Positions 38,764 through 48,993 of a stretch of 52,468 nucleotides of DNA are shown here, piece by piece (the stretch's first letter is position 1; each line of letters starts with the position of its first letter). The notes below the pieces were generated by a model. That model searched no databases. It was not told the origin of the DNA and was given only the letters and a program-made list of their open reading frames with translations. Both the position numbers and the translations under genes were made by a program. The DNA comes from Methanofollis sp. (GTDB taxonomy: Archaea > Halobacteriota > Methanomicrobia > Methanomicrobiales > Methanofollaceae), in NCBI GenBank assembly GCA_030156225.1, contig JASGMW010000002.1:1-52468 (forward strand). The letters run 5' to 3'.

Positions 38764-39468
38764 TTATACCATGTATTTTGCCGGCGCCAGGATCTTGATG
38801 GAGAACGACCTGATCGACGAAGGTCTGACGACCAGATAGTAGTCTTTATCTCCCTCTCTCAGGAGAAGGAATCCCGAACTGGTGAACTCATCCTCTGACT
38901 CATCCTCTGACTCGTTGTCGGCGAAGTCCGGTCCGGTCAGTTTGATCTCGCCCACGTAGCGGTTCGGGTCGTTCGCATCCATGATCTCTATTGAAAACGT
39001 GGAGTGTTCGGTGTTGTAGGCGTCGACCGTGTAGTTGACCGCCCAGTACGGGAACGGAACATGATAGATCGCCGATGCCATCACCCCGGCAGGCCTTTCT
39101 GCCGAAAAAACGGCGTACGGTTTCATCATCGAGGAAACGGCGTCGCTGCCGTAACCGCCCGCCGAATACTGCACATGGAGATCGTCGGGGGGCCGCGTAA
39201 GGGTGATGGCGGGTGTGGGCGTGGGCAGGTGATAGGTGGACGGGTCGACGAACCCGACCTCGTACGGTTCTGTCCCGCCCCAGTTGCCGGGCTGCGGTGC
39301 CGGTTGTCCGACCGCGGCCGCCGTCGTCGCCTGGGGTCCGGGCGTGGCCGCCGGGGTTTCGCCGGCAGAAGAGTTCTCTTCCATTGAAGAGTTCTCTTCC
39401 ATGCACCCGCAGACGAGCAGGACTGCGACCACGACGAGGAGGCAGACCGCGACGCGCTGTTTCTGCAT
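38764..39468 (-). CDS. Putative lipoprotein
   Basis: Lipobox-like MQKQRVAVCLLVVVAVLLVCGC; T/P-rich linker. Confidence 0.75.
   Translation of the reverse strand: MQKQRVAVCLLVVVAVLLVCGCMEENSSMEENSSAGETPAATPGPQATTAAAVGQPAPQPGNWGGTEPYEVGFVDPSTYHLPTPTPAITLTRPPDDLHVQYSAGGYGSDAVSSMMKPYAVFSAERPAGVMASAIYHVPFPYWAVNYTVDAYNTEHSTFSIEIMDANDPNRYVGEIKLTGPDFADNESEDESEDEFTSSGFLLLREGDKDYYLVVRPSSIRSFSIKILAPAKYMV
39368..39403. repeat. 2 x 18-bp tandem repeat encoding MEENSS-MEENSS at the lipoprotein N-terminus
   Basis: gaagagttctcttccatt / gaagagttctcttccatg. Confidence 0.8.
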
Positions 39469-39618
39469 ATCATCTGGTTATCGACCGCGGGTATTAAGGC
39501 ATGCCCGGCTGGCGCTGCCGTTCGGCCGCCTCCCTCCGGCCCTCTATGACGGCAATAAGGCTAACTATATCATTTTCTGCGGCAAGTACTCTGTAGACGC
39601 TGATCTCGGGGTGCCAGG

Positions 39619-40770
39619 GTGCTGGGAGAATCTGATCATACGCTGAGGAAATTTGTCGCTCCCGAGTTCGTCTTTGGTGCGGGTGCGTCGCGTCTTGCCG
39701 GTCGATACGCCGGGAATTTCGGGCTGCACGATCTCCTCCTCGTAAGCGATCCGGGCGTGGTCTCGTGTCCGTGGTTCGGGGAGATCTGCACGTCTCTGGA
39801 CGAGGCAGGGATCTCGTGGACGCTTTTTTCTGGCGTCTCAGAGAACCCGCGCTCCATGGAGGTGATGCGCGGCGCGGATACCTACGAGGCCGAAGAGTGC
39901 TGTGGCATCGTCGCCGTCGGGGGCGGGAGCCCGATGGACTGCGCAAAGGGGATCGGGATCGTGTCTTCCAACAACCGCAATATCCTCGCGTTCGAGGGCG
40001 TCGACGAGGTCGGGATGCCCGGCCCCCCTCTCATCTGCATTCCGACGACGGCCGGAAGCGCCGCCGACGTTTCGCAGTTCGCGATCATCAGCGACGAGAT
40101 GCAGAAACGGAAGGTCGCCATCATCAGCAAGGCGCTCGTGCCCGACATCTCTCTCCTCGACCCCCTCCCCCTGCTCACGCTCCCGCAGGAGGTGACGGTG
40201 ACCTGCGGCATGGACGTGCTCAGCCATGCGGTCGAGGCCTATGTCTCCAATGCCGGCTCGCCGGTGACCGATCTCCATGCGCGCAGGGCGATCGACCTCA
40301 TCGTGCGTGCCCTTCCCGCCGCGGTGGAGCGCCCGGACGACCTGGAGAGCAGATACGGGACGATGATGGCCTCGCTCCATGCCGGGCTGGCGTTTTCCAA
40401 CGCCAGTCTGGGCGCCGTCCACGCTCTGGCGCATGCCCTCGGTGGTTATTTCGACCTCCCCCACGGGAGGGCGAACGCCCTTCTCCTGGAATCGGTGGTG
40501 GCGTTCAACTATTCTGCGGCGCCGGGGCGGTACGACGATATCGGCCGGATCATGCAGGCGGCCGAAGGCGGGGGGGAGAGGGCTCTCGTCTCCCGGTTCA
40601 GGGCGTTTCGTGATTCGCTCGGAATTACCGGCACGATCGCCGACGCCGGCTGCGGGCTTTCTGATATACCCTCGCTCGCCGTCAGGGCGATGGCCGATCC
40701 CTGTCTGGCGACGAACCCGAGAGAGATGACGCCGGAGGATATCGCGACGATCTATGAAGCGGCATTCTGA
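39619..40770 (+). CDS. Iron-containing alcohol dehydrogenase
   Basis: IVAVGGGSPMDCAKGIGIV, IPTTAGSAADVSQFAI, GMDVLSHAVEAYVSN, ALAHALGGYFDLPHGRANALLL. Confidence 0.93.
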   Translation: MLGESDHTLRKFVAPEFVFGAGASRLAGRYAGNFGLHDLLLVSDPGVVSCPWFGEICTSLDEAGISWTLFSGVSENPRSMEVMRGADTYEAEECCGIVAVGGGSPMDCAKGIGIVSSNNRNILAFEGVDEVGMPGPPLICIPTTAGSAADVSQFAIISDEMQKRKVAIISKALVPDISLLDPLPLLTLPQEVTVTCGMDVLSHAVEAYVSNAGSPVTDLHARRAIDLIVRALPAAVERPDDLESRYGTMMASLHAGLAFSNASLGAVHALAHALGGYFDLPHGRANALLLESVVAFNYSAAPGRYDDIGRIMQAAEGGGERALVSRFRAFRDSLGITGTIADAGCGLSDIPSLAVRAMADPCLATNPREMTPEDIATIYEAAF

Positions 40771-41839
40771 ACCGTACGACCGGCAGACCCTGAGAGACCG
40801 GCTGATCGGGCTTGGCGAGCGGTCCATTCACAAGAGTTATTATCCCGAACTTCAGGCGCGTATGAGCGATCTCGAACGGTTCAGGGCGCTTCTCGACCAG
40901 AGCCGCGACGCCATTTTCCTGATCGACGCCGCGTCCGGAGTCGTGGTGGACGCCAGCAGGTCCGCATGGGAGGGTCAGGGTTTTATCAGAAAAGCCGTTG
41001 TCGGCGGATATTTCATCGATCTTGTCGTTCCGGCCGACCGCGAGCGCCTTGCGTCTCTCTTCTCGGCAGACCGGAGGGTCGGCGAGACGCAGCCGCCCCT
41101 GGTCACCGCGTTCGGGCGTGCCGAGGGCGGCTCGACGCCGGTGGAGATCGGCCTTCAGTACGTTCTTTTCGGCAGGGACCTCTACCTGGTCGCCGTGGCG
41201 CGGGACATCACCGAGCGCGAGAAGGCGGAGCGCGAACTCAGGATAAAGGAGAGCGCCATCGAGTCCTCGACCGACGGCATTCTGATCCTGGACCTGGAGG
41301 GGAGGGTCATCTACGGCAACCGCGCTGCGGTGCAGATCTTCGGCTGCGCCTCTCCCGCGGCGCTGACCGGCCTCGATTTCTTCTGCTTCCTGAAGGACCC
41401 CGACGAGGCGCTCTCGATCAGGAAGACGCTGTTCCTCGAATCTTCCATCCACACCGGAGTGCAGGGGCGAACCCCGGACGGGAAGGAGTTCGATCTCCAG
41501 ATCTCCGGGTCCCGGGTGAGGGACGAGAAGGACCGGCTGCTCTGCCTGATGCTCATCTGTCGGGACGTCAGCGAGCAGAAGGCGGTAGAAAAAATGAAAC
41601 GCCTTGCCTACGAGCAGATGGAGCGCAACATCGAGCAGTTTGCGGTCCTCGGCGACCAGATCAGAAACCCGCTGCAGGCGATCGTCGGTCTTGCCGGGAT
41701 GCTGGACGACCCGTCGGGCGAGGAGATCCTGCGGCTGTCCTACCAGATCGACGAGATCGTCACCTGTCTCGACCTGGGCTGGGTGGACTCTGAAAACGTC
41801 AGACAGTTCCTGCGGCGCCGTGAGAATTTCGGCAGGTGA
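40754..41839 (+). CDS. PAS-domain signalling protein with incomplete histidine-kinase module
   Basis: Two PAS-like segments (FRALLDQSRDAIFLIDAASGVVVDAS; SSTDGILILDLEGRVIYGNRAAVQIFG), C-terminal FAVLGDQIRNPLQAIVGLAGML resembling an H-box; no HATPase domain. Confidence 0.85.
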   Translation: MKRHSEPYDRQTLRDRLIGLGERSIHKSYYPELQARMSDLERFRALLDQSRDAIFLIDAASGVVVDASRSAWEGQGFIRKAVVGGYFIDLVVPADRERLASLFSADRRVGETQPPLVTAFGRAEGGSTPVEIGLQYVLFGRDLYLVAVARDITEREKAERELRIKESAIESSTDGILILDLEGRVIYGNRAAVQIFGCASPAALTGLDFFCFLKDPDEALSIRKTLFLESSIHTGVQGRTPDGKEFDLQISGSRVRDEKDRLLCLMLICRDVSEQKAVEKMKRLAYEQMERNIEQFAVLGDQIRNPLQAIVGLAGMLDDPSGEEILRLSYQIDEIVTCLDLGWVDSENVRQFLRRRENFGR

Positions 41840-41931
41840 CCTGTTTTTTTCAGACGCCCGAAGGAAATTTTCCCCTGCTCTTCATACATAAAACCCATAT
41901 CCCCTCCCCTCCAATACAGACAGGATTGTAC

Positions 41932-43224
41932 ATGCGCATTCCTATCAACGAGGTAACTCCCGACATTGAGCGTGCCGAGATCGCCGGCTGGGTCCACGAG
42001 GTCCGCGACCTTGGCGGCCTCACCTTCTTTCTGATCCGCGACCGCACCGGGATCGTCCAGGTGACCATCGTGAAGAAGAAGGCCCCGGCTGCAGTTCTCG
42101 AGGCCGCAAAGGCGGTTTCACGGGAGTCGGTCGTCCGGGTCGCCGGGACCGTGAAGGCGATCGACAAGGCGCCGGGAGGCCGGGAACTCAACCCGGATAC
42201 CTTCGAGATCGTCTCCGCCTGTGCGAGCCCTCTTCCCCTCGATGTGGTCGAGAAGGTGCCTGCCGACCTCGACACCCGCCTCGACGCCCGCTTTCTCGAC
42301 GTGAGAAAGCCCCGCGTGGCGGCGGTCTTCAAGGTCAGGAGTGCGGTCACCGCCGCCGCCTACGACTTTTTCACGCAGCGCGGCTTTTATAATATCACCT
42401 CTCCCAAGATCGTCGCCGCGGCGACAGAAGGGGGGACCGAACTCTTCCCGATCGCCTACTTCGAGAAGGAGGCGTTTCTCAACCAGAGCCCGCAGCTCTA
42501 CAAGCAGATGATGATGGCGGCCGGGTTCGAGAAGGTCTTCGAGATCGGGCCGATCTTTCGGGCCGAGGAGCACAACACGGTCAGGCACCTGAACGAGGCC
42601 ACTTCCATCGACGTCGAGGTCTCGTTCGCCGACCACGAGGACGTCATGAAGATCCTCGAAGAGCTCGTCGCCCACCAGTATGCCGTCGTCGCCGACCGGT
42701 GTTCTGACGCCCTGGCCGAGATGGGCGTGGAGGAGTTCGAGGTTCCGAAGGCGCCGTTCCCGCGCATCGCGTACGCCGACGCGATCGAGATCGCGGCCGG
42801 AAAGATCGAGGAGCCGATCGCCTGCGGTGACGACCTCTCCACCCCCGCGGAGAGGGCGATCGGCGATGAAATGGGGGAGCATTACTTCATCGTCGACTGG
42901 CCGAGTGCGATCAGGCCGTACTATGCGATGCCGTACGAGGACGATCCCGCCATCTGCAAGGCCTTCGACATGATGCATCCGAGGATGGAACTCTCTTCGG
43001 GCGCCCAGCGCGTCCACCAGCACGATCTCCTCGTCGAACAGATCCAGGCAAAGGGGCTGAACCCGGAGAACTTCGAGTTTTATCTCCAGCCGTTTGCGTA
43101 CGGCATGCCGCCGCACGCAGGATGGGGCCTCGGGATGGAGCGGCTCGTCATGACGATGCTCGGTCTCCAGAACATCAGGGAAGCCGTGCTCTTCCCGCGC
43201 GACCGGCACAGGGTCGTCCCATGA
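41932..43224 (+). CDS. aspS: Aspartyl-tRNA synthetase (archaeal, probably nondiscriminating)
   Basis: AEIAGWVHEVRDLGGLTFFLIRDRTGIVQVT; FEIGPIFRAEEHNTVRHLNEATSIDVE; GWGLGMERLVMTMLGLQNIREAVLFPRDRHR. Confidence 0.96.
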   Translation: MRIPINEVTPDIERAEIAGWVHEVRDLGGLTFFLIRDRTGIVQVTIVKKKAPAAVLEAAKAVSRESVVRVAGTVKAIDKAPGGRELNPDTFEIVSACASPLPLDVVEKVPADLDTRLDARFLDVRKPRVAAVFKVRSAVTAAAYDFFTQRGFYNITSPKIVAAATEGGTELFPIAYFEKEAFLNQSPQLYKQMMMAAGFEKVFEIGPIFRAEEHNTVRHLNEATSIDVEVSFADHEDVMKILEELVAHQYAVVADRCSDALAEMGVEEFEVPKAPFPRIAYADAIEIAAGKIEEPIACGDDLSTPAERAIGDEMGEHYFIVDWPSAIRPYYAMPYEDDPAICKAFDMMHPRMELSSGAQRVHQHDLLVEQIQAKGLNPENFEFYLQPFAYGMPPHAGWGLGMERLVMTMLGLQNIREAVLFPRDRHRVVP

Positions 43225-44117
43225 CCGTCATCACGCGCCTGCTGCCGACCACGGTCGTCGGGAGTTATCCGGTCGTGAAGGCGGGCGGCCTGAAAGGGAT
43301 CTTCGACCCCTTCCAGGGGGCGGTCGAGACCGCCGTCGCCGACCAGATCAGGGCGGGTATCGATATCATCTCAGACGGACAGGTGCGGGGCGACATGATC
43401 ACCGTCTTCGTCTCCCGTCTCCCCGGCATCAGGGCGCAGAAGGTGATCGGCCGCGTTGAAGCTCCGGAACGACCTCTCACCGTCGCCGATACGAAATACG
43501 CCCTCTCAAAGCACCCGAAGGTGAAGGGGATCATCACCGGCCCCTCCACCCTTGCCCATGGTCTGCGGATCGAGACCCCGATCTACCGCGGGCGGGACGA
43601 GTTGATCCTGGACCTCGCGCAGGCGCTTGCCTCCGAGGCCAGGGCGCTCGAAGCGGCAGGGGTCTCGATGGTCCAGATCGACGAACCGATCCTCTCGACC
43701 GGCGCCGCCGACCTTGCGGTCGGGCGCCAGGCAGTGAATATGATCGCCTCGGTTCTCCGCGTTCCGTCGTGCATGCATGTCTGCGGCACCGTCGGCGAGG
43801 TGATCGACGATATCCTGAAGACGCAGGTGTCCATCCTCGACTTCGAGTTCTCTGAGAACGAGGCCAACCTCGAGGTGCTCTCAGAGAAGGATCTGAAAGG
43901 GCGGCTGATCGGCTACGGCTGCGTGGCGTCGGCCGACCCCGGTGTCGAGAGCGTGGAGACGATCGGAAAGCGGATCAGGAAAGGGATCGAGATCTTCGGC
44001 GCCGGGAACATGCTCGTCGATCCTGACTGCGGGCTGCGGATGCTCGAACGCGACGTCGCCTTCGGAAAATTGTCCAATATGGTGAAGGCCACCGTAGCAG
44101 AGCGCGCCGAACTCTGA
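43221..44117 (+). CDS. Methionine synthase (archaeal core MetE type)
   Basis: TTVVGSYPVVKAGGLKGIFDP...DGQVRGDMITVF...VSMVQIDEPILSTG...CMHVCGTVGEV. Confidence 0.88.
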   Translation: MTVITRLLPTTVVGSYPVVKAGGLKGIFDPFQGAVETAVADQIRAGIDIISDGQVRGDMITVFVSRLPGIRAQKVIGRVEAPERPLTVADTKYALSKHPKVKGIITGPSTLAHGLRIETPIYRGRDELILDLAQALASEARALEAAGVSMVQIDEPILSTGAADLAVGRQAVNMIASVLRVPSCMHVCGTVGEVIDDILKTQVSILDFEFSENEANLEVLSEKDLKGRLIGYGCVASADPGVESVETIGKRIRKGIEIFGAGNMLVDPDCGLRMLERDVAFGKLSNMVKATVAERAEL

Positions 44118-44130
44118 ATGATGTTTTCTC

Positions 44131-44745
44131 TCACACGACGCGCGTTGTCGTTGAGAGTTCGAGCCCTTCCGCGGTGATATTGTAGGGGACGAGCTTGTGC
44201 GGCAGGTCGAGCCCCTTCATCTTGAAGATGCCCATTCTGCGTTCGACTTCAGGGCCGTCCACCGTCTGCTTGAGGTCAAGGACGCCGTCCACCGCCCTGA
44301 GGAGTCTGATCTCCTCTTCTGTCGAGTGGATGCCGTTGTAGATGAGGAAGAGCACGTTTGCCCTGGTTTCTGCAGCAAACGCCGATGCCCTGCCGATGAG
44401 CCTGAGGGCCTCTTCGATGCCGTATTCCAGGATCACGGTGGAAAGGGAATCGATCACGACCTTCTGGCCGTGCATGAGGTCGGGGACCCGTTCTGGACCG
44501 ACGCCCCGCAGGTCGGTCATGCCCTCGGAGGGCTCGGCGTCAAGCATGAGATAGCACCCTTCTTCGGATGTCTCTGCATCGCCTCTCCAGAACTGGCCGG
44601 CGAACAGGTCCAGGCCGTTTGTGGCCGTCCCGATGACGGCGATCGTCGTTCCTTTCGGGAACCCCCCCTCAAGCGCCAGGTCCAGACCTACGAGTCCGGT
44701 CGTTCGCCGGTTTTTTCTGTCCACGGCTCTTATCACACGGTCCAT
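44131..44745 (-). CDS. RecA/KaiC-superfamily ATPase-like protein with degenerate Walker A
   Basis: TTGLVGLDLALEGGFPKGTTIAVIGTATNGLDLFAGQFWRG (Walker A position GTATNGLD); KVVIDSLSTVILEYG. Confidence 0.8.
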   Translation of the reverse strand: MDRVIRAVDRKNRRTTGLVGLDLALEGGFPKGTTIAVIGTATNGLDLFAGQFWRGDAETSEEGCYLMLDAEPSEGMTDLRGVGPERVPDLMHGQKVVIDSLSTVILEYGIEEALRLIGRASAFAAETRANVLFLIYNGIHSTEEEIRLLRAVDGVLDLKQTVDGPEVERRMGIFKMKGLDLPHKLVPYNITAEGLELSTTTRVV

Positions 44746-44870
44746 GCCGATCCCCTGGCAATATATCAGTATCAAATTTTTACGACGTCACTATTTAAGA
44801 ATTGCTCTTTCGATGGCGTCATTATTGCATTTTTTTAATAAAATAAGTGTTTTTATGCTAAAATCTGTCT

Positions 44871-46415
44871 TTATTCAGACGAGGTTCTGGCATACTCCTC
44901 GCGGAGCGTACGCCTGAGGAGTTTCCAGCCGCCGACGCGCGGGAGATGTTTGACGACCATCATCTCCCGCGGCACTTTGTAGCCGGCGAGCCGCTCCCTG
45001 CAGTAGGCGATCAACTCCTCCTGTGCGATCTCCTCGCCCTCGTTCATGACGACGGCCGCGACCGGGATCTCGCCCCTGTGCTCGTCCGGGCGGGCGAAGA
45101 TGGCGACGTCGGCGATCTTCGGGTGTTCGATGATCACGTTCTCCACCTCGGTCGGGTAGATCTTCCAGCCGGACATGATGATCATGTCCTTTTTCCGGTC
45201 GGTGATGACGAGCACGCTCTCCTCGTCCAGGTACCCGAGGTCGCCGGTCAGGAACCATCCTTCGGGCCTGAAGACCTGTGCGGTCGCTCCGGGCATCCCC
45301 CAGTAACCCTTCGCCACCGACGGGCCGCGCAGGGCGACCTCCCCGATCGCTCCGGGAGGGAGTTCACGGTCCGGGTCGTCCTCGGCGACGATCTTCACCT
45401 CGCCGTAGCCCACCGGCGCCCCGACGGCGAGGTAGCCGCGTTTGAGGGCGTAATGGTTGGGGAGGACGGCGGGTGCCGAACCGACGACGATCGTCTCGGA
45501 GAGGCCGTAGGCGTTGACGATCGGGATCGCAAAGCGGCGGTCGAACTCCTCCCAGATGACCGGCAGCAGGGGCCCTCCCCCGCTGATGATGCACCTGACC
45601 GTCCTGAGCATCTGCCCGGTGTCCGGTTTGGCGCGGATGAGGGTGTGGATCACCGGCGGCATTGCGGCGAGGACGGTGGCGCCGTGCGCCTCCGCAAGGC
45701 GGAGGTACTCCTTCGGATCGAACCGATCCATGCAGACGAAGGTGCCGCCTGCTTTCAGGACGGCGATTCCCCAGGAGAGGCCGACATGCCCCATGGGGTA
45801 GATCCCGAGGTAGACGTCGCCCTCGACGAGGGAGAGCACGTCGCCTTCGGTCGCCAGGGCGGAGATCCAGTTGCCCTGGGTGAGCATTGCCCCTTTCGGC
45901 CTGCCGGTGGTGCCCGAGGTGTACTGGATCTGGCAGAGGTCGTCGAACGAGCAGTCGGTCGCCCGCGTCATCGGCGCCGCGTGCATGAGTGCGTCCCATG
46001 CGGTCTCGCCGGCGGCAGCGGCGCCGACGACGCAGACGTTGCCGAGCGTCAGGCACGTCTCCCTGATCGCCCTGACCGTGCCGGCGCCGTTCTCGTCGGT
46101 GATGACGGCGACCGCCCCGGAGTCGTCTATTGCATAACGGAGTTCTTCCTGCCGGTAGACGGCGTTCGTCGGGACGGCGATGGCGCCGAGACGCCATACG
46201 GCAAAATAGGAGAGGAGGTATTCGGGCGAGGTGTCGAGATAGATGCAGACCCGGTCTCCCTTTCGCACGCCGAGGGAGGCGAGGCCGCCGGCAATGCGGC
46301 AGACGGCATCCTTCAGTTCTGGAAAGGTGAGAGTCTGTCCGTTGCGTGCGAAGATGAACGCCGGGCCTTTGAAGTACCTGGCATTGACGTCGAGAAATGT
46401 GGTGATATTTGGCAT
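44871..46415 (-). CDS. AMP-forming acyl-CoA synthetase/ligase
   Basis: CQIQYTSGTTGRPKGAMLTQGNW, AYGLSETIVVGS, GWFLTGDLGYLDEESVLVITDRKKDMIIMSGWKIYPTEVE. Confidence 0.93.
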   Translation of the reverse strand: MPNITTFLDVNARYFKGPAFIFARNGQTLTFPELKDAVCRIAGGLASLGVRKGDRVCIYLDTSPEYLLSYFAVWRLGAIAVPTNAVYRQEELRYAIDDSGAVAVITDENGAGTVRAIRETCLTLGNVCVVGAAAAGETAWDALMHAAPMTRATDCSFDDLCQIQYTSGTTGRPKGAMLTQGNWISALATEGDVLSLVEGDVYLGIYPMGHVGLSWGIAVLKAGGTFVCMDRFDPKEYLRLAEAHGATVLAAMPPVIHTLIRAKPDTGQMLRTVRCIISGGGPLLPVIWEEFDRRFAIPIVNAYGLSETIVVGSAPAVLPNHYALKRGYLAVGAPVGYGEVKIVAEDDPDRELPPGAIGEVALRGPSVAKGYWGMPGATAQVFRPEGWFLTGDLGYLDEESVLVITDRKKDMIIMSGWKIYPTEVENVIIEHPKIADVAIFARPDEHRGEIPVAAVVMNEGEEIAQEELIAYCRERLAGYKVPREMMVVKHLPRVGGWKLLRRTLREEYARTSSE

Positions 46416-46469
46416 GCTGGTCTCCTGATATGCAGATGTCGACTATAACGAATGAGTATGTACATTGTT

Positions 46470-46483
46470 CTATATATATGGCG
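46470..46483 (-). promoter_or_regulatory. TATA-box candidate for the acyl-CoA ligase gene
   Basis: ttctatatatatgg (reverse complement ccatatatatagaa), about 60 nt upstream of the 46415 start; aggaga RBS just before ATG. Confidence 0.5.
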
Positions 46484-46531
46484 CTCTCCCTCCGTTGCAG
46501 CCTGAAAAGAGAGATCCAGGACAAAAAATGG

Positions 46532-48949
46532 TTACTGGTATTCGGGGGGCTGCACCTGCCCGGGAAGCCCGCCCTTGAAAAAGCCCTGCACGCGGCGGTA
46601 ATAATCGGTGAGCCGTTCGTTCATGGTGGGGTGGACCTTCTGCGCCGCCGCTTCGAGGTGTTTTTCGGTGACGACGGGCGTGCCCTCCCGCATCGCGAAC
46701 ATCCCGGCCTCCCTGCAGAGCGCCTCAAGGTCTGAACCCACATAACCCTCGGTGATCCCTGCGATGGTCTCGACGACCGCGGCCTTTGCGGGGTCGGCGA
46801 GCGGGATGTTGCGGGCATGGAGCAGGTCGACGATCAACCGCCGGCGTGCTCCCGCAGTCAACGGCTCCCCCTGTCCTTTCGAGACCCCTTCCGCCGCTTT
46901 CTTGAAGACCGCGATCGTCAGAGGTTCGTCTTTCGAGAGGGAGGCGGCAATATCTTCGATCGCCGTCGTATCGAGCCCTTCGGTGGCATCGACGGCTTCG
47001 TTCATGCTCGATCCTTCGATGGGCACGTACCGCGTGTGTATCCCCAGGATTTTCGCCCGCCCTTTTCGGTCGGGTGCGCCGATGTACACCAGGCGGTCGA
47101 AGCGGCCCGGGCGGAGGAGAGCCGGGTCGACGATATCCGGCCGGTTCGTCGCTCCCATCACCACGACGTCACCGCGCTCGGTGAGACCGTCCATCTCGGT
47201 CAGGATCTGGTTGAGGACGCTCTCGATCGCATGCGAATCGGTCCCGCCGCCTCGCGCCGGAGCGAGTGCGTCGAGTTCGTCGAAGAAGATGATCGCCGGC
47301 GCTACCTGACGCGCCTTTTTAAAGATCTCCCGCACCGCCCGTTCGGATTCCCCGACCCACTTCGAGAGGAGCTGCGGCCCCCTGACCGGGATGAAATTCG
47401 CGCCTGATTCCGAGGCGACCGCCTTTGCGATGAGGGTTTTTCCGGTGCCCGGCGGCCCGTAGAGGAGAACGCCCCGCGGCGGGTTGATGCCGAGGTCTTC
47501 GAAACGGGCCCGGCTCGTCAGCGGGTACTCGACCGCTTCCCTGACCTCCTCTTTCTCCGACTCCAGGCCGCCGACGTCGTCCCAGGTCACGTGCGAGACC
47601 TCAAGGAGCACCTCGCGCATGGCGCTCGGCGAGACGTCCCTGAGGGACTCGCGGAAGTCGGCCTCCTGCACTTCCATGTGCTCCAGCACCTCGGGCGGGA
47701 TCTCCTCGGCATCGAGGTCGATCTCGGGCAGGTACCGGCGGAGCGCCCTGATCGCTCCTTCACGCGCCAGCGCCGCCATATCGGCGCCCACGAAGCCGTG
47801 GGTCTGGCGGGCGAGGTGGCTGAGATCGACGTCCTCGGCGAGCGGCATCCCGCTGGTGTGGATCCTGAAGATCTCGGTCCGGTCGCGCTCGTTCGGCACC
47901 CCGATCTCGATCTCCCGGTCGAAACGGCCGGGCCTGCGGAGGGCCGGGTCGATGGCGTCGAGCCGGTTCGTCGCCCCGATCACGACGACCTGCCCGCGTT
48001 CTTCCAGGCCGTCCATCATGGTCAGGAGCTGGGCGACGACCCGCCGCTCCACCTCGCCGGTGACGTCCTCCCGCCTGGGCGCGATCGAGTCGAGTTCGTC
48101 GATGAAGATGATCGACGGGGCGTTCTGCCGTGCGTCCTCAAAGACCTCGCGCAGACGCTGTTCCGACTCACCGTAGTACTTCGAGATCACCTCGGGCCCG
48201 GCGATGGAGATGAAGTGCGCCCCTGACTCCGAGGCGACGGCCTTTGCGATGAGGGTTTTTCCGGTGCCGGGCGGCCCGTAGAGGAGGACGCCCTTGGGCG
48301 GGTCGATCCCGAGTTTCCTGAAGAGTTCGGGGTGGCGCATCGGCAGTTCGATCGTCTCCCGCACCCGCTGGAGTTCGTCCTTGAGGCCCCCGATATCGTC
48401 GTACGAGATCTTTCTGACGCCGTCGAAACCGGCGACCGGTTTTTCCGAGAACTCGACCCTGGTGTTCTTCGTGATGATGGTCGCCTCTTCGGGCTCGACG
48501 ACGACGGCTTTGAAGGCCACGATCTGCGGCTGCATGAAGGGCAGACCGGCCTGGATCGGGACGGTGTCATTTTTCAAGACGGGAAAATCGATGAGGTGGT
48601 TGGAGACGCTCTGGAAGTTGATCGGGACCTGCTGCGGCATGTCCTCGGGCGGGGCCAGGACGACACGTTTCGCCTCGACTTCCTGCTCGACTTTCCGCAC
48701 CAGGAGCCGGTCTCCGATGGAGACCGCCGCGTTTTCCCGGGTGAATTTGTCGATCCGTATCTTTCCCTGCTGCCAGTCAGAGACCATGGCACGCCAGACC
48801 TTGGCGATCGTCCGGCGTTTCCCGACGAGTTCGACGAGATCGCCGGGAGAGAGCCGCAGCTGGAGCATGGTATCGGGGTCCAGGCGCGCTTTTCCTCCGC
48901 CCTGGTCCTCGGGATATGCCCTGTCGACTTTGAGGTACATTTCCGGCAT
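46532..48949 (-). CDS. CDC48/VCP family AAA+ ATPase
   Basis: N-domain plus two AAA modules, each with [38 protein letters not shown] and [12 protein letters not shown]. Confidence 0.97.
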   Translation of the reverse strand: MPEMYLKVDRAYPEDQGGGKARLDPDTMLQLRLSPGDLVELVGKRRTIAKVWRAMVSDWQQGKIRIDKFTRENAAVSIGDRLLVRKVEQEVEAKRVVLAPPEDMPQQVPINFQSVSNHLIDFPVLKNDTVPIQAGLPFMQPQIVAFKAVVVEPEEATIITKNTRVEFSEKPVAGFDGVRKISYDDIGGLKDELQRVRETIELPMRHPELFRKLGIDPPKGVLLYGPPGTGKTLIAKAVASESGAHFISIAGPEVISKYYGESEQRLREVFEDARQNAPSIIFIDELDSIAPRREDVTGEVERRVVAQLLTMMDGLEERGQVVVIGATNRLDAIDPALRRPGRFDREIEIGVPNERDRTEIFRIHTSGMPLAEDVDLSHLARQTHGFVGADMAALAREGAIRALRRYLPEIDLDAEEIPPEVLEHMEVQEADFRESLRDVSPSAMREVLLEVSHVTWDDVGGLESEKEEVREAVEYPLTSRARFEDLGINPPRGVLLYGPPGTGKTLIAKAVASESGANFIPVRGPQLLSKWVGESERAVREIFKKARQVAPAIIFFDELDALAPARGGGTDSHAIESVLNQILTEMDGLTERGDVVVMGATNRPDIVDPALLRPGRFDRLVYIGAPDRKGRAKILGIHTRYVPIEGSSMNEAVDATEGLDTTAIEDIAASLSKDEPLTIAVFKKAAEGVSKGQGEPLTAGARRRLIVDLLHARNIPLADPAKAAVVETIAGITEGYVGSDLEALCREAGMFAMREGTPVVTEKHLEAAAQKVHPTMNERLTDYYRRVQGFFKGGLPGQVQPPEYQ

Positions 48950-48956
48950 TCGTTAG

Positions 48957-48980
48957 AATCATATACGCCCGGATTTATAA
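48957..48980. promoter_or_regulatory. Divergent promoter region with two interleaved TATA-like boxes between cdc48 and larC
   Basis: aatcatatac (48957-48966) suited to larC on +; TTTATAA (48974-48980) suited to cdc48 on -. Confidence 0.45.
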
Positions 48981-48993
48981 CTACTGCCTCAGT

